Shown: positions 50,117-56,971 of the stretch, one piece after another
Numbering within the stretch: position 1 is the stretch's first letter
How the letters are laid out: each line of letters begins with the position of its first letter
Assembly: GCA_964437445.1 (NCBI GenBank)
Contig: CAYTGR010000020.1
Coordinates: 9,308 to 73,307, forward strand
Length of the DNA: 64,000 nt
Reading direction: 5' to 3'
From: CAYTGR01 sp964437445
Lineage (GTDB): Bacteria; Chloroflexota; Anaerolineae; B4-G1; SLSP01
Notes under the pieces: generated by a model
What the model saw: the letters and a program-made list of their open reading frames with translations, nothing else
Told to the model about the DNA's origin: nothing
Database searches by the model: none
Program-made: the position numbers and the translations under genes

Positions 50117-51333
50117 TCGTACGCTCCTTTGGTAATGCGGGTGAAGCGCAGGCTCCACAGCGTCACCGCGAACAGCATGATGAAAATGATCACGGCGAAG
50201 GCCGTCGCATTACCGTAGTTCTGGAGTTGGAAGATTTGCCGGTAAGCATAGACCATGACGAACTCGGTCGCCCCGGGGCGGTTGGCCGCCGTCGGCGGGC
50301 CGCCGCCGGTGATGGCGAAGGCCGTGCCGAACATCTGGAAGGCGGAGATGGAGGTCAGCACGGTGGCGGGCAGCACTGCCGGGCGGATCAGCGGCAGGGT
50401 GATGGACATGAGCTGCTGCCACCACGAGGCGCCGTCAATCTCGGCGGCTTCGTACATATCCACCGGAATGGATTGGAGCGCCCCCAGGATGGCTACCATG
50501 AAGAAGGGATAGGAGAAATAGATATCTGCCAACAAAATGGCGGCAAAAGCCGAAATTGGATTGTTCAGCCAGATGGGCCCCTTAATGTTGAACAGGGCCA
50601 GCAGCAGCTGGTTGATGACTCCTTGCTCACGGAAAATGAATTGCCAGACCAATGCGACCAGGATGGCCACCGACGAGGCTGCCCACGGCAGGAAAAGCAC
50701 GACCCGGAAGAACGTTTTGCCGGGCAGGTAAGGGGAGTTCAAAATCAACGCCAGGATCAATCCGACCACAAAGGTGATGGGCACCCGCAAGACTACAAAC
50801 ACAATCGTGCGGAAAACCACAAACAGGAAATCACCGGTCTCCATCAGGGTACTGAAGGCGCTGGTAAACTTGAGCACTACCGCCAGCAGCACGGTCAGGG
50901 CGATCCCGCCCAACCAGACTACGCCTGATGAGACCGGTCGCGTGACTTGTTTGTTGAAACGAGTGTTCAGGCGGCCGGCGACGATGAGTGGTGCCAGCAC
51001 CAGCAGTATTTTCAGGAGCGCCAGCATACTCGCCCCGGTAAACATTTTCCCGATCAGCGTGCTATAGTTCTTTAAGAGCGGTTCCTGCAGCCGATAGGGT
51101 TCCCCTAATCCTTTCGGTGCGTTCTCGCGGAACATCGGCCAGCACAAGGGATCCAGCACACCATTCAGGCCAGCGCCGCAATCTGGATTGGGGTGGAATT
51201 TGTTGCGGTTGGTAAAAGAGATGTAGGTGTTCAGGAAAATAGGGTAAACGTTGAAAATTAAGATACCGATCAGGGTGGGGAGGATAAAAAGCAGTACGAC
51301 GAGGGTTTTACGACGACCTGACCATCCAGTCAT
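50113..51333 (-). CDS. Sugar ABC transporter permease, MalF-like
   Basis: 406 residues, longer than minimal MalF-type permeases. A first helix (LVVLLFILPTLIGILIFNVYP) and an extra loop of about 60 residues precede two further helices (about 105-160) before the core. EAA loop: DMYEAAEIDGASWWQQ. It forms the channel with the MalG-like subunit. No operon ATPase is visible, so a shared MsmX-type ATPase elsewhere is expected (inference). A terminator separates it from the binding protein gene. Confidence 0.93.
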   Translation of the reverse strand: MTGWSGRRKTLVVLLFILPTLIGILIFNVYPIFLNTYISFTNRNKFHPNPDCGAGLNGVLDPLCWPMFRENAPKGLGEPYRLQEPLLKNYSTLIGKMFTGASMLALLKILLVLAPLIVAGRLNTRFNKQVTRPVSSGVVWLGGIALTVLLAVVLKFTSAFSTLMETGDFLFVVFRTIVFVVLRVPITFVVGLILALILNSPYLPGKTFFRVVLFLPWAASSVAILVALVWQFIFREQGVINQLLLALFNIKGPIWLNNPISAFAAILLADIYFSYPFFMVAILGALQSIPVDMYEAAEIDGASWWQQLMSITLPLIRPAVLPATVLTSISAFQMFGTAFAITGGGPPTAANRPGATEFVMVYAYRQIFQLQNYGNATAFAVIIFIMLFAVTLWSLRFTRITKGAYE

Positions 51334-51384
51334 AGCGGTAACCTCCGTGACGCTGACTGAAACGTTTTACGACGCATTTGAAAG

Positions 51385-51416
51385 AAAAAGGGAGAGCCGG
51401 GGTGGCTCTCCCTTTA
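51385..51416 (-). terminator. Intrinsic terminator between MalE- and MalF-like genes
   Basis: On the minus strand AAAGGGAGAGCC-ACCCC-GGCTCTCCC then TTTTTCTTT. A strong stem that should cut most transcripts after the binding protein. Confidence 0.9.
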
Positions 51417-51429
51417 CAACAGCACCCGA

Positions 51430-52794
51430 TTACTTCATCCCGGCGATGGCTTCTTCGGCGGCTTTCTGGGCGCCTTCCATGGCCTCTTGCGGGGTCTGGG
51501 CGCCGGTCCAGACGGCCTGGCTGGCCTTGCCCACGGGATCCCACTGCGCCGAGGAGTAGGGCGACGGCGACATCGGGATGCCCAGGTTCAGCGACTTGCC
51601 AAAGCCGACCACTGCCGCCAGCTTGGCGACCTCGGGGTCCTGCAGCGCGGCCGTAGCGGCCGGGATGGTCTTGTTGACCAGCGCGAGTTTCTTCTGAACT
51701 TCGGCACCGGTGAAGTATTTCATGATGTCCAGCACCAGTTCAGTATTGTCGCGATCCACGGCGTTCTTGGTCATCATCAGGGTCTTGATGCCGACGAAGG
51801 GCTTGCCCATCGGCAGAATCCCGTAGTTGATGCCACTTTCCTCAATGCCGGCGATGGCCCAGGGGCCGGTCCACCACATGCCAACCTTCTTTTCCTTCAG
51901 GTTGGCAAAGCAGATGTCGTAGCTGTTCTCGCTCAGCGAGAAGGCCTTGAACTTGAGCAGCCACTCCGCCGCCTTGATCATCTCGGGGGTATTCAGGTAG
52001 GCCTTGCCGTTCTCGTCAATGTAGGAGGGCACGCCAAACCCGAAGTAGATGGGGGCCATGTGGTAGGCATCGTTGCCGCCGAAGGCCTGGTTGCAGACCA
52101 GCACCGCGCCGGTGTCCTTCTGGAAGGCCTCGGCCTTGGCCAGCAGGTCGTCAAAGTTCATCGGATCGGTGGGCAGATACTTGTCGGTCACCAGGTCTTT
52201 GTTGTAGACCAGGGCAATACCTTCCTGGGTCTCGGGCAGCGCCCAAATCTTGTCCTTCCACATGACACCCGCGACGCCCGCCGGCTCGTAGGTGCTGGCC
52301 AGGAAGTCCTTGGTGATGCCGAACTCGTCCAGCGCCACGATGTTGCCCTGGAGGGCCTGCTCCCCGATTTTGTCATTGGCCCAGCCGATGATGTCGGGGC
52401 CTTCGCCCGCCGGGATGGCGACGTTCAACGCATTGGCAACGTCCTCGGGCTTGGAAAGATCAATCGTCACGCCGGGGTGCGCTGCTTCATAGTCCTTGAA
52501 GGCCTGGGTGATGGCCTCCAGGTACTTGCCGTCCCACTGATGCCAGATCGTGATGGTCACTGCTTTGGGGGCTTCGGTGGTGGCTAGGGCTTCGGTGGTG
52601 GCTGGGGCTTCAGTTGTAGCGGGGGCTTCGGTGGTGGCTAGGGCTTCGGTGGTGGCTGGGGCTTCAGTTGTAGCGGGGGCTTCGGTGGTGACCGGGGCCT
52701 CGGTCGGAGCCGCAGTGGGGGTGGAACCACAGGCTACCAGCACCATGCTGGCCAGTACTACCAGCGACATCAATGCAAACCAGCGATTCTTCAT
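51430..52794 (-). CDS. Maltodextrin-type ABC substrate-binding lipoprotein
   Basis: 454 residues. Lipoprotein signal with VACG lipobox (Cys22), then a long ATTEAP/ATTEAL repeat tether. The mature part is SBP_bac_1/MalE-like: VTITIWHQWDGKYLEAITQAF, GPDIIGWANDKIGEQALQGN, and MWWTGPWAIAGIEE. It binds maltodextrin-like sugars judging by the amylase in the operon. First gene of the operon; ribosome site AAGGAGGAGA. Confidence 0.93.
   Translation of the reverse strand: MKNRWFALMSLVVLASMVLVACGSTPTAAPTEAPVTTEAPATTEAPATTEALATTEAPATTEAPATTEALATTEAPKAVTITIWHQWDGKYLEAITQAFKDYEAAHPGVTIDLSKPEDVANALNVAIPAGEGPDIIGWANDKIGEQALQGNIVALDEFGITKDFLASTYEPAGVAGVMWKDKIWALPETQEGIALVYNKDLVTDKYLPTDPMNFDDLLAKAEAFQKDTGAVLVCNQAFGGNDAYHMAPIYFGFGVPSYIDENGKAYLNTPEMIKAAEWLLKFKAFSLSENSYDICFANLKEKKVGMWWTGPWAIAGIEESGINYGILPMGKPFVGIKTLMMTKNAVDRDNTELVLDIMKYFTGAEVQKKLALVNKTIPAATAALQDPEVAKLAAVVGFGKSLNLGIPMSPSPYSSAQWDPVGKASQAVWTGAQTPQEAMEGAQKAAEEAIAGMK
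52567..52674 (-). repeat. 54-bp tandem repeat in the lipoprotein tether
   Basis: Two perfect copies starting at 52567 and 52621, a multiple of three, encoding the APATTEALATTEAPATTE-type linker of the binding protein. Confidence 0.9.
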
Positions 52795-52840
52795 ACTTCT
52801 CCTCCTTGCAAAATTAGTTTAATAGGGTACTCATCTGTGT

Positions 52841-52863
52841 GGTTCTGGCTGGTACACAGAACC
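52841..52863 (-). promoter_or_regulatory. Candidate operator palindrome
   Basis: GGTTCTG-N9-CAGAACC, positioned from about +1 to +24 of the predicted transcript of the sugar-binding protein gene, a place where a repressor would block transcription. Confidence 0.5.
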
Positions 52864-52870
52864 TGGTTCT

Positions 52871-52899
52871 ATCTTATCATCATCCGCAAAGCTTGTCAA
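52871..52899 (-). promoter_or_regulatory. Promoter of the maltodextrin operon
   Basis: Minus strand: TTGACA (52899-52894, perfect), 17-bp spacer, TAAGAT (52876-52871). Confidence 0.75.
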
Positions 52900-53025
52900 T
52901 ATGGACAACTGATCAATAAAGAGTCTTTGCATCTCAATTGCCAGGCGAAACGCCATAACATTTGTGGCGCTTCTGGAAAGCTGCTGTAGAATCGCGGTTG
53001 CATACTTGTCGTTGGGGGATATAGG

Positions 53026-54321
53026 ATGAAGAGTCATCGCAAAACTGTTTGGTTGGTGGCGGCCATCGGCGGCGGCCTGGTCGTGCTGTTCAGCCTGTCC
53101 TGTTTTCCGCTGGCCTGGTTGACCACGCTCAGCGCACCATGGCAAAACTCTACCGGCACCGTGGTGGCCGGCGCGGGATTAATTCTGCTGGGACTGGCAA
53201 CAGCACTGACGATTGCGGGCATCACCGGCTGGCGCGGCACGCCGGCGCGCCCTTTCTATCCGCGCGGCCGTTGGGTGATTGCGGCGGGAGTGCTGGTGGT
53301 CGTCCTGACGCTGGTCGCGCTCGTGATTCCGGGGACCTGGCAGTTCCAGCCCTTTTTCGCTCTGTTTCACGTTGGGCTGATTGCCCTGCCGACCTTTTTG
53401 CTCCTGGCGCTGGCCACCTTAGTGGCCGGACGGGAGGCAGCCCCGACTCTGCGCCAGGTGGCAGTGGCGCTGAGTGGGGGAGCGTTGAGCACCGGCGTGG
53501 CCTTTGTGCTGGAAATGTTCGGACTTGTGATCTGCTTGGTGCTGGTAACGCTGGGGGCCTCCTTGTTACCGTCCGGCCAGGCGGAGCTGGCCCGGCTCTC
53601 GGCCCAGCTGGAGGGTTGGATGCAGGCCGGTCCGCAGGGCGTCAGCGCCGACGAGCTGGTCTCGGTGCTGGCCTCGCCGCTGGTATTGGTCCTGGCGACG
53701 CTGCTTTTAGCGATCATTACTCCTCTGGTGGAAGAGCTCTGTAAAGGGTTGATGATCGGGTTGCTGGGGTGGGGGGAGCGGCCTTCATTGCCTCGTGCTT
53801 TCCTGTGGGGGGCCACGACCGGTATCGGCTTCGCGCTCCTGGAGGGGTTGACCAACGGAGCGTTGGGCCTGGGCGAGGTGGCCGGTTGGATCGGCGGCAT
53901 CGGCTCGCGGGTGGTGGCCTCGGCCATGCACGCTCTGGTCAGCGGGCTGGTCGGATTGGGCTGGGGGCTCTTCTGGCAGCGCAAGCGGTGGGGGCTACCG
54001 TTGCTGTACCTGGGAGCGGTGGCGTTCCACAGTTTGTGGAATTTGTGCGTGGTGGGGATGTTGGCCGGTAGTGGACAGGCGCTCCAGGGGGCGCCGGCCG
54101 GTGGTCTGCTGAGCGTGGCCAGCGGCGGATTGTTGGTGGTGCTCGCTCTGAGCGCGCCGGTCGCGCTGATCGGCCTGCCGCTGCTGTTCCGTCCTGGCCG
54201 GTCGCCGCGGGCTGAATTACCCGCAGACGACGGGCCGGTGCCGGCCTCTGGAACGGCAGCGGCCAACGCTGTCCTGACCACGGAGGACGGCCCAACCGCC
54301 GAGCCGCAGCCCGTAGCTTGA
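53026..54321 (+). CDS. PrsW-like intramembrane metalloprotease
   Basis: 431 residues with about nine membrane spans. The PrsW/CPBP-type motifs are in order: EELCKGL (about 236, EExxK), FALLEG (about 269), MHALVSGLVG (about 300) and FHSLWN (about 333). Family members perform regulated cleavage of membrane proteins such as anti-sigma factors. It is divergent from the sugar operon and has no obvious partner next to it. The C-terminal tail is Pro/Ala-rich and cytoplasmic. Confidence 0.82.
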   Translation: MKSHRKTVWLVAAIGGGLVVLFSLSCFPLAWLTTLSAPWQNSTGTVVAGAGLILLGLATALTIAGITGWRGTPARPFYPRGRWVIAAGVLVVVLTLVALVIPGTWQFQPFFALFHVGLIALPTFLLLALATLVAGREAAPTLRQVAVALSGGALSTGVAFVLEMFGLVICLVLVTLGASLLPSGQAELARLSAQLEGWMQAGPQGVSADELVSVLASPLVLVLATLLLAIITPLVEELCKGLMIGLLGWGERPSLPRAFLWGATTGIGFALLEGLTNGALGLGEVAGWIGGIGSRVVASAMHALVSGLVGLGWGLFWQRKRWGLPLLYLGAVAFHSLWNLCVVGMLAGSGQALQGAPAGGLLSVASGGLLVVLALSAPVALIGLPLLFRPGRSPRAELPADDGPVPASGTAAANAVLTTEDGPTAEPQPVA

Positions 54322-54394
54322 GTGCTCAGGACAAAAGCCGCTGAGTTAAGAAGGCTGGCCGGCTTGCCGTCCACGAATACACGAATTTACCGTC

Positions 54395-55546
54395 CTACTG
54401 CGGGATGAGCCCTCCAACCGGGACTGTTGGGCTTTGGCTGGCGACGACCACTGCCCCGGTGCTCTGAGGCTGGACCACGGCGATCCAGGGGGCCGGCGAG
54501 GCCCGTACCAGGGCCGCCCAGAGCCAGAGTGGCAGCTTGCCGCTGAGGATGACGCCGCCCGGCGGGCAGGGGGGATAGGAGAGCGGGGTAAGTTCGTCCG
54601 GATCCAGGTATGCTTCCGGCAGGTAGAATTCCAGATAGGTAGTGCCGGCCAGCGGCCGGATCGTCACGGTCAACGGGCCGTCAGCCGGTAAGGGGGCGCC
54701 GGGCAAAGCAGGGGCTTCCATCCAGCCCTGGCGGATGTCAAAGAGGTAAAAGGGTGCCGGGAGCGCGTGACGCGCGACGGCCGCGTAGAGCCAGTTGGGG
54801 CCGCGCCCGTAGAGCGCAAGCGGTTGTCCCTCCGGCAGATACTCCAACACCGCCGGCAGGTCACCCGGCTGCCAGGCCGTGGGGTCCACTCCCAGCGTAC
54901 CGGCCAGCGCTACCAGGTCCACGGTCAGTTCGGCGGGGGCACTGGCCAGATGTCGCGGGCGCAGGTGGGCGGCAAAGGGGGTAAAGAGCGCCGCGAGCCG
55001 TTCAACCAGCGCGTCAAAGGCCGGGCCGGTGGCGGTGCGGCCGCGCTCCAGCCCGGCGAGGGTGCCACGCAACAGCGGCTCGGTCGCCGCCAGGCCATTT
55101 TGTCCCCCCAGGTCGGAGTGGAAATCGGCCAACAAGACCAGACCATGGCGTTCTAACCGGTTCTCCCATTCGGCGTGCAAGGTGGGGTCGCGGGTGAGCA
55201 AGAGGCCATGGGTGCATTCATCCAGCAGGGTTTCCTGCTCCAACGTGGGTAAGCCGCCGACATCCACCAGCAGCGGGAGGTGGCGGCGGGCAATGTCGCG
55301 GCGCAAGAGCGGGAGCCAGGCTTCACTGCGCGCCCCTTTGAGCCGCAGATGGCGCACGGTCTCCGGAGCGCTGGCCAGAAACCAATCCCCTTCATAATCG
55401 GGCGGATAGGCACGCAGCAAGTAGTGGGGCACGTCACGCTGGCGCAGCGCTAAGGTGAGGCTATAGGCCAGCACCGATTTGCCGCTGTGCGGTGGGCCAC
55501 CCAAAACGACGGCGGGCAATGGGTTAAAGATGAGTTGACTTTCCAT
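54395..55546 (-). CDS. csx3: P-loop NTPase fused to Csx3-like CRISPR ring nuclease domain
   Basis: 383 residues. N-terminal P-loop GGPPHSGKSVLAYSL with Walker-B-like LPLLVDVGG (about 1-190). The C-terminal part (about 300-383) contains VTIRPLAGTTYLEFYLPE, GGVILSGKLPLWLWAALV and WIAVVQPQSTGAVVVASQSP, which matches the Csx3/Crn3 family as I know it. Csx3 proteins degrade cyclic tetra-adenylate made by type III effectors. A second similar stretch precedes it (QPLALYGRGPNWLYAAVAR, about 230-260), perhaps a duplicated half. Divergent from the CARF-HTH gene and close to csm1. It would switch the response off. The Csx3 assignment is from pattern, not a search. Confidence 0.65.
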   Translation of the reverse strand: MESQLIFNPLPAVVLGGPPHSGKSVLAYSLTLALRQRDVPHYLLRAYPPDYEGDWFLASAPETVRHLRLKGARSEAWLPLLRRDIARRHLPLLVDVGGLPTLEQETLLDECTHGLLLTRDPTLHAEWENRLERHGLVLLADFHSDLGGQNGLAATEPLLRGTLAGLERGRTATGPAFDALVERLAALFTPFAAHLRPRHLASAPAELTVDLVALAGTLGVDPTAWQPGDLPAVLEYLPEGQPLALYGRGPNWLYAAVARHALPAPFYLFDIRQGWMEAPALPGAPLPADGPLTVTIRPLAGTTYLEFYLPEAYLDPDELTPLSYPPCPPGGVILSGKLPLWLWAALVRASPAPWIAVVQPQSTGAVVVASQSPTVPVGGLIPQ

Positions 55547-55720
55547 GAGTTGTACCTATACTTTGGTTGAGGTTGCAGACGGCGCAGTTGGCTGTGTGTC
55601 CGACCGGTGGACTGCACAGGAGGTGATCAGAAGCACCGGTGATCCGTTCAACATTCAAAAGCCGGCGGCGCTTAGCCGGTCACCCTCAGCCCTTTGATTA
55701 ATCCATTCAGACAAATCTAC

Positions 55721-56608
55721 ATGACATTCCCAGAACCCACTACTGCTTTAATCACCATGGGCGGACAGGCCCAAGTCGTCACGTTTGCCGTGGATGCCTT
55801 GCTGGCGCAACGCGAGCCGTTGACAGGGGTGGTGGTGCTCCACCCGGCGGTAAGCGATCCCCGGGTGCAACGGGCGCTGGCTCAGTTGAGCGCCGAGTTT
55901 GCCGGTGAGCAATACCACGGGTATCCTCTCACGTTTCGCCATCTGGCGTTGCAGGCCGAGGGACGGCCGCTGGCGGCGATTGTGACCGACCGGGAGGCCG
56001 AGGCCGTTTGGCGGTTGGCGCAAGAGCTGCTGGCCGAGCTCAAACGGGACGGCGGGCCGGTGCATCTGTGCATCGCCGGGGGGCCGCGCCTGGTGGCGTT
56101 GACGCTGACCAGCGCGGCGTTGTTGCAATGTGATCACCGCGACCGGCTCTGGCATCTCTACACGCCCCGTGAGTTCCTGGAGCAGGCGCGAGAGGGCGCG
56201 ATTCTCCATGCCCCGCCGGAAGCGGGGGTCCGGTTGGTGCCGGTGCCGATGGTGCCCTGGGGGGCTTATTTCCCGGCGCTGCGCCAGCTGGTCCAGCCGC
56301 AACAACCACCGCCGGCGTTGACGGAGATCACGGCTGCGGTGTGCTGCGCGGTGGTATGGGAGCGTCTGAAAGAGCGCGAGCGTGAGGTGTTGCGGGTGTT
56401 GGCTGCCGGGGCTACTCCGCAGGAGGCCGCTGAGCAGCTGGGCGTTACCCTCAAGACGATTGATACCCATAAGACCAAAATCCTGGCCGAGTGTCGGGTG
56501 GCCTGGGAATGGCCGGAAACGAAACATTTGACGTATCATTTTTTGCGTGAACAGTTTGGACCCTGGTTGAGAGCAAATGGCGAATGGCGAATGGCAAATA
56601 GCGAATAG
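55721..56608 (+). CDS. CARF-domain protein with C-terminal LuxR-type HTH
   Basis: Start at ATG 55721 (MTFPEPTTALITMGG); a TTG at 55694 is possible. The N-terminal 190 residues follow the Rossmann-like CARF pattern of the NE0113/Csx14 type: ALITMGGQAQVVTFAVDALL, VVVLHP, LCIAGGPRLVALTLTSAALL and LWHLYTP. The C-terminus (about 215-265) is a LuxR/GerE-type HTH: LKEREREVLRVLAAGATPQEA, LGVTLKTIDTHKTKI. There is no nuclease domain. This architecture binds a cyclic oligoadenylate and DNA, so it should be a transcription regulator of the csm locus (inference). The stop codon lies inside a heptamer repeat, so the last residues (ANGEWRMANSE) are repeat-derived. Confidence 0.7.
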   Translation: MTFPEPTTALITMGGQAQVVTFAVDALLAQREPLTGVVVLHPAVSDPRVQRALAQLSAEFAGEQYHGYPLTFRHLALQAEGRPLAAIVTDREAEAVWRLAQELLAELKRDGGPVHLCIAGGPRLVALTLTSAALLQCDHRDRLWHLYTPREFLEQAREGAILHAPPEAGVRLVPVPMVPWGAYFPALRQLVQPQQPPPALTEITAAVCCAVVWERLKEREREVLRVLAAGATPQEAAEQLGVTLKTIDTHKTKILAECRVAWEWPETKHLTYHFLREQFGPWLRANGEWRMANSE

Positions 56609-56642
56609 CAAATGGCGAATAGCAAATGGCAAATGGCGAATG
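56573..56642 (+). repeat. Heptanucleotide tandem repeat, 10 units of GCRAATR
   Basis: Ten consecutive units with no indels. The CARF-HTH stop (TAG 56606-56608) falls between units 5 and 6. It is followed by CCACGGACAACGGACC-type repeats and an inverted partner (56681-56748). No gene lies in 56609-56971. Confidence 0.92.
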
Positions 56643-56680
56643 AACGACAAGGTAATTCAGGTTGCCATTGAAACATTAGA

Positions 56681-56748
56681 AGACCACGGACAACGGACCA
56701 CTGACCACCGACGAGCAGGGGTGGTCTGCGGTCTGTGGTCGGTAGTCA
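56681..56748. repeat. Imperfect inverted repeat of CGGACCAC motifs
   Basis: GACCACGGACAACGGACCAC then GACCACC on the left, GGTGGTCTGCGGTCTGTGGT on the right. Confidence 0.55.
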
Positions 56749-56822
56749 AAGGCGCCCGTGATCCGGCTGACCGGACAGGTAACCCCATGGAGATAGTATA
56801 GTCCAAGGGTGGGCAAAACGCA

Positions 56823-56861
56823 TCAGAGAAACCTCTGAGAAAAGTTCAGAGCTACCTCTGA
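56823..56861 (+). promoter_or_regulatory. Tandem palindromic operators upstream of the csm operon
   Basis: TCAGAG-AAAC-CTCTGA (56823-56838) and TCAGAG-CTAC-CTCTGA (56846-56861): two 16-bp palindromes with identical half-sites, 23 bp centre to centre. With +1 predicted at about 56896 their centres lie near -42 and -65, where activators bind. Confidence 0.7.
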
Positions 56862-56889
56862 TGTATGGGTGGTGAAGAGGGAGTATACT
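56862..56889 (+). promoter_or_regulatory. csm operon promoter with poor -35
   Basis: TATACT at 56884-56889 is a good -10. The -35 position (56862-56867, TGTATG) is far from consensus, fitting activator dependence. Confidence 0.55.
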
Positions 56890-56910
56890 GAAGGTGCTCC
56901 TTTCCATGAG

Positions 56911-56945
56911 GCGGACCGGGGCAGTTGGGCCCTGCTCCGGTCCGC
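56911..56945 (+). other. Strong hairpin in the csm1 5' leader
   Basis: GCGGACCGGGGCAG-TTGGGCC-CTGCTCCGGTCCGC: 14-bp stem with one G-U pair, between the predicted +1 and the ribosome site at 56961. Confidence 0.7.
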
Positions 56946-56971
56946 TTCCCAAAATCAGACAGGAGGTGGCG

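Noticed and set aside
52567..52674. Direct repeats as a CRISPR or regulatory array
   Set aside because: They encode an in-frame lipoprotein tether with a period of 54 bp.
55619..55690. AGGAGGTGATCA as a ribosome site for a small gene before the CARF-HTH protein
   Set aside because: The only frame after it is about 20 codons with no supporting features.
56573..56642. Heptamer repeat as a remnant CRISPR array beside csm1
   Set aside because: Unit length is 7 bp with no spacers.
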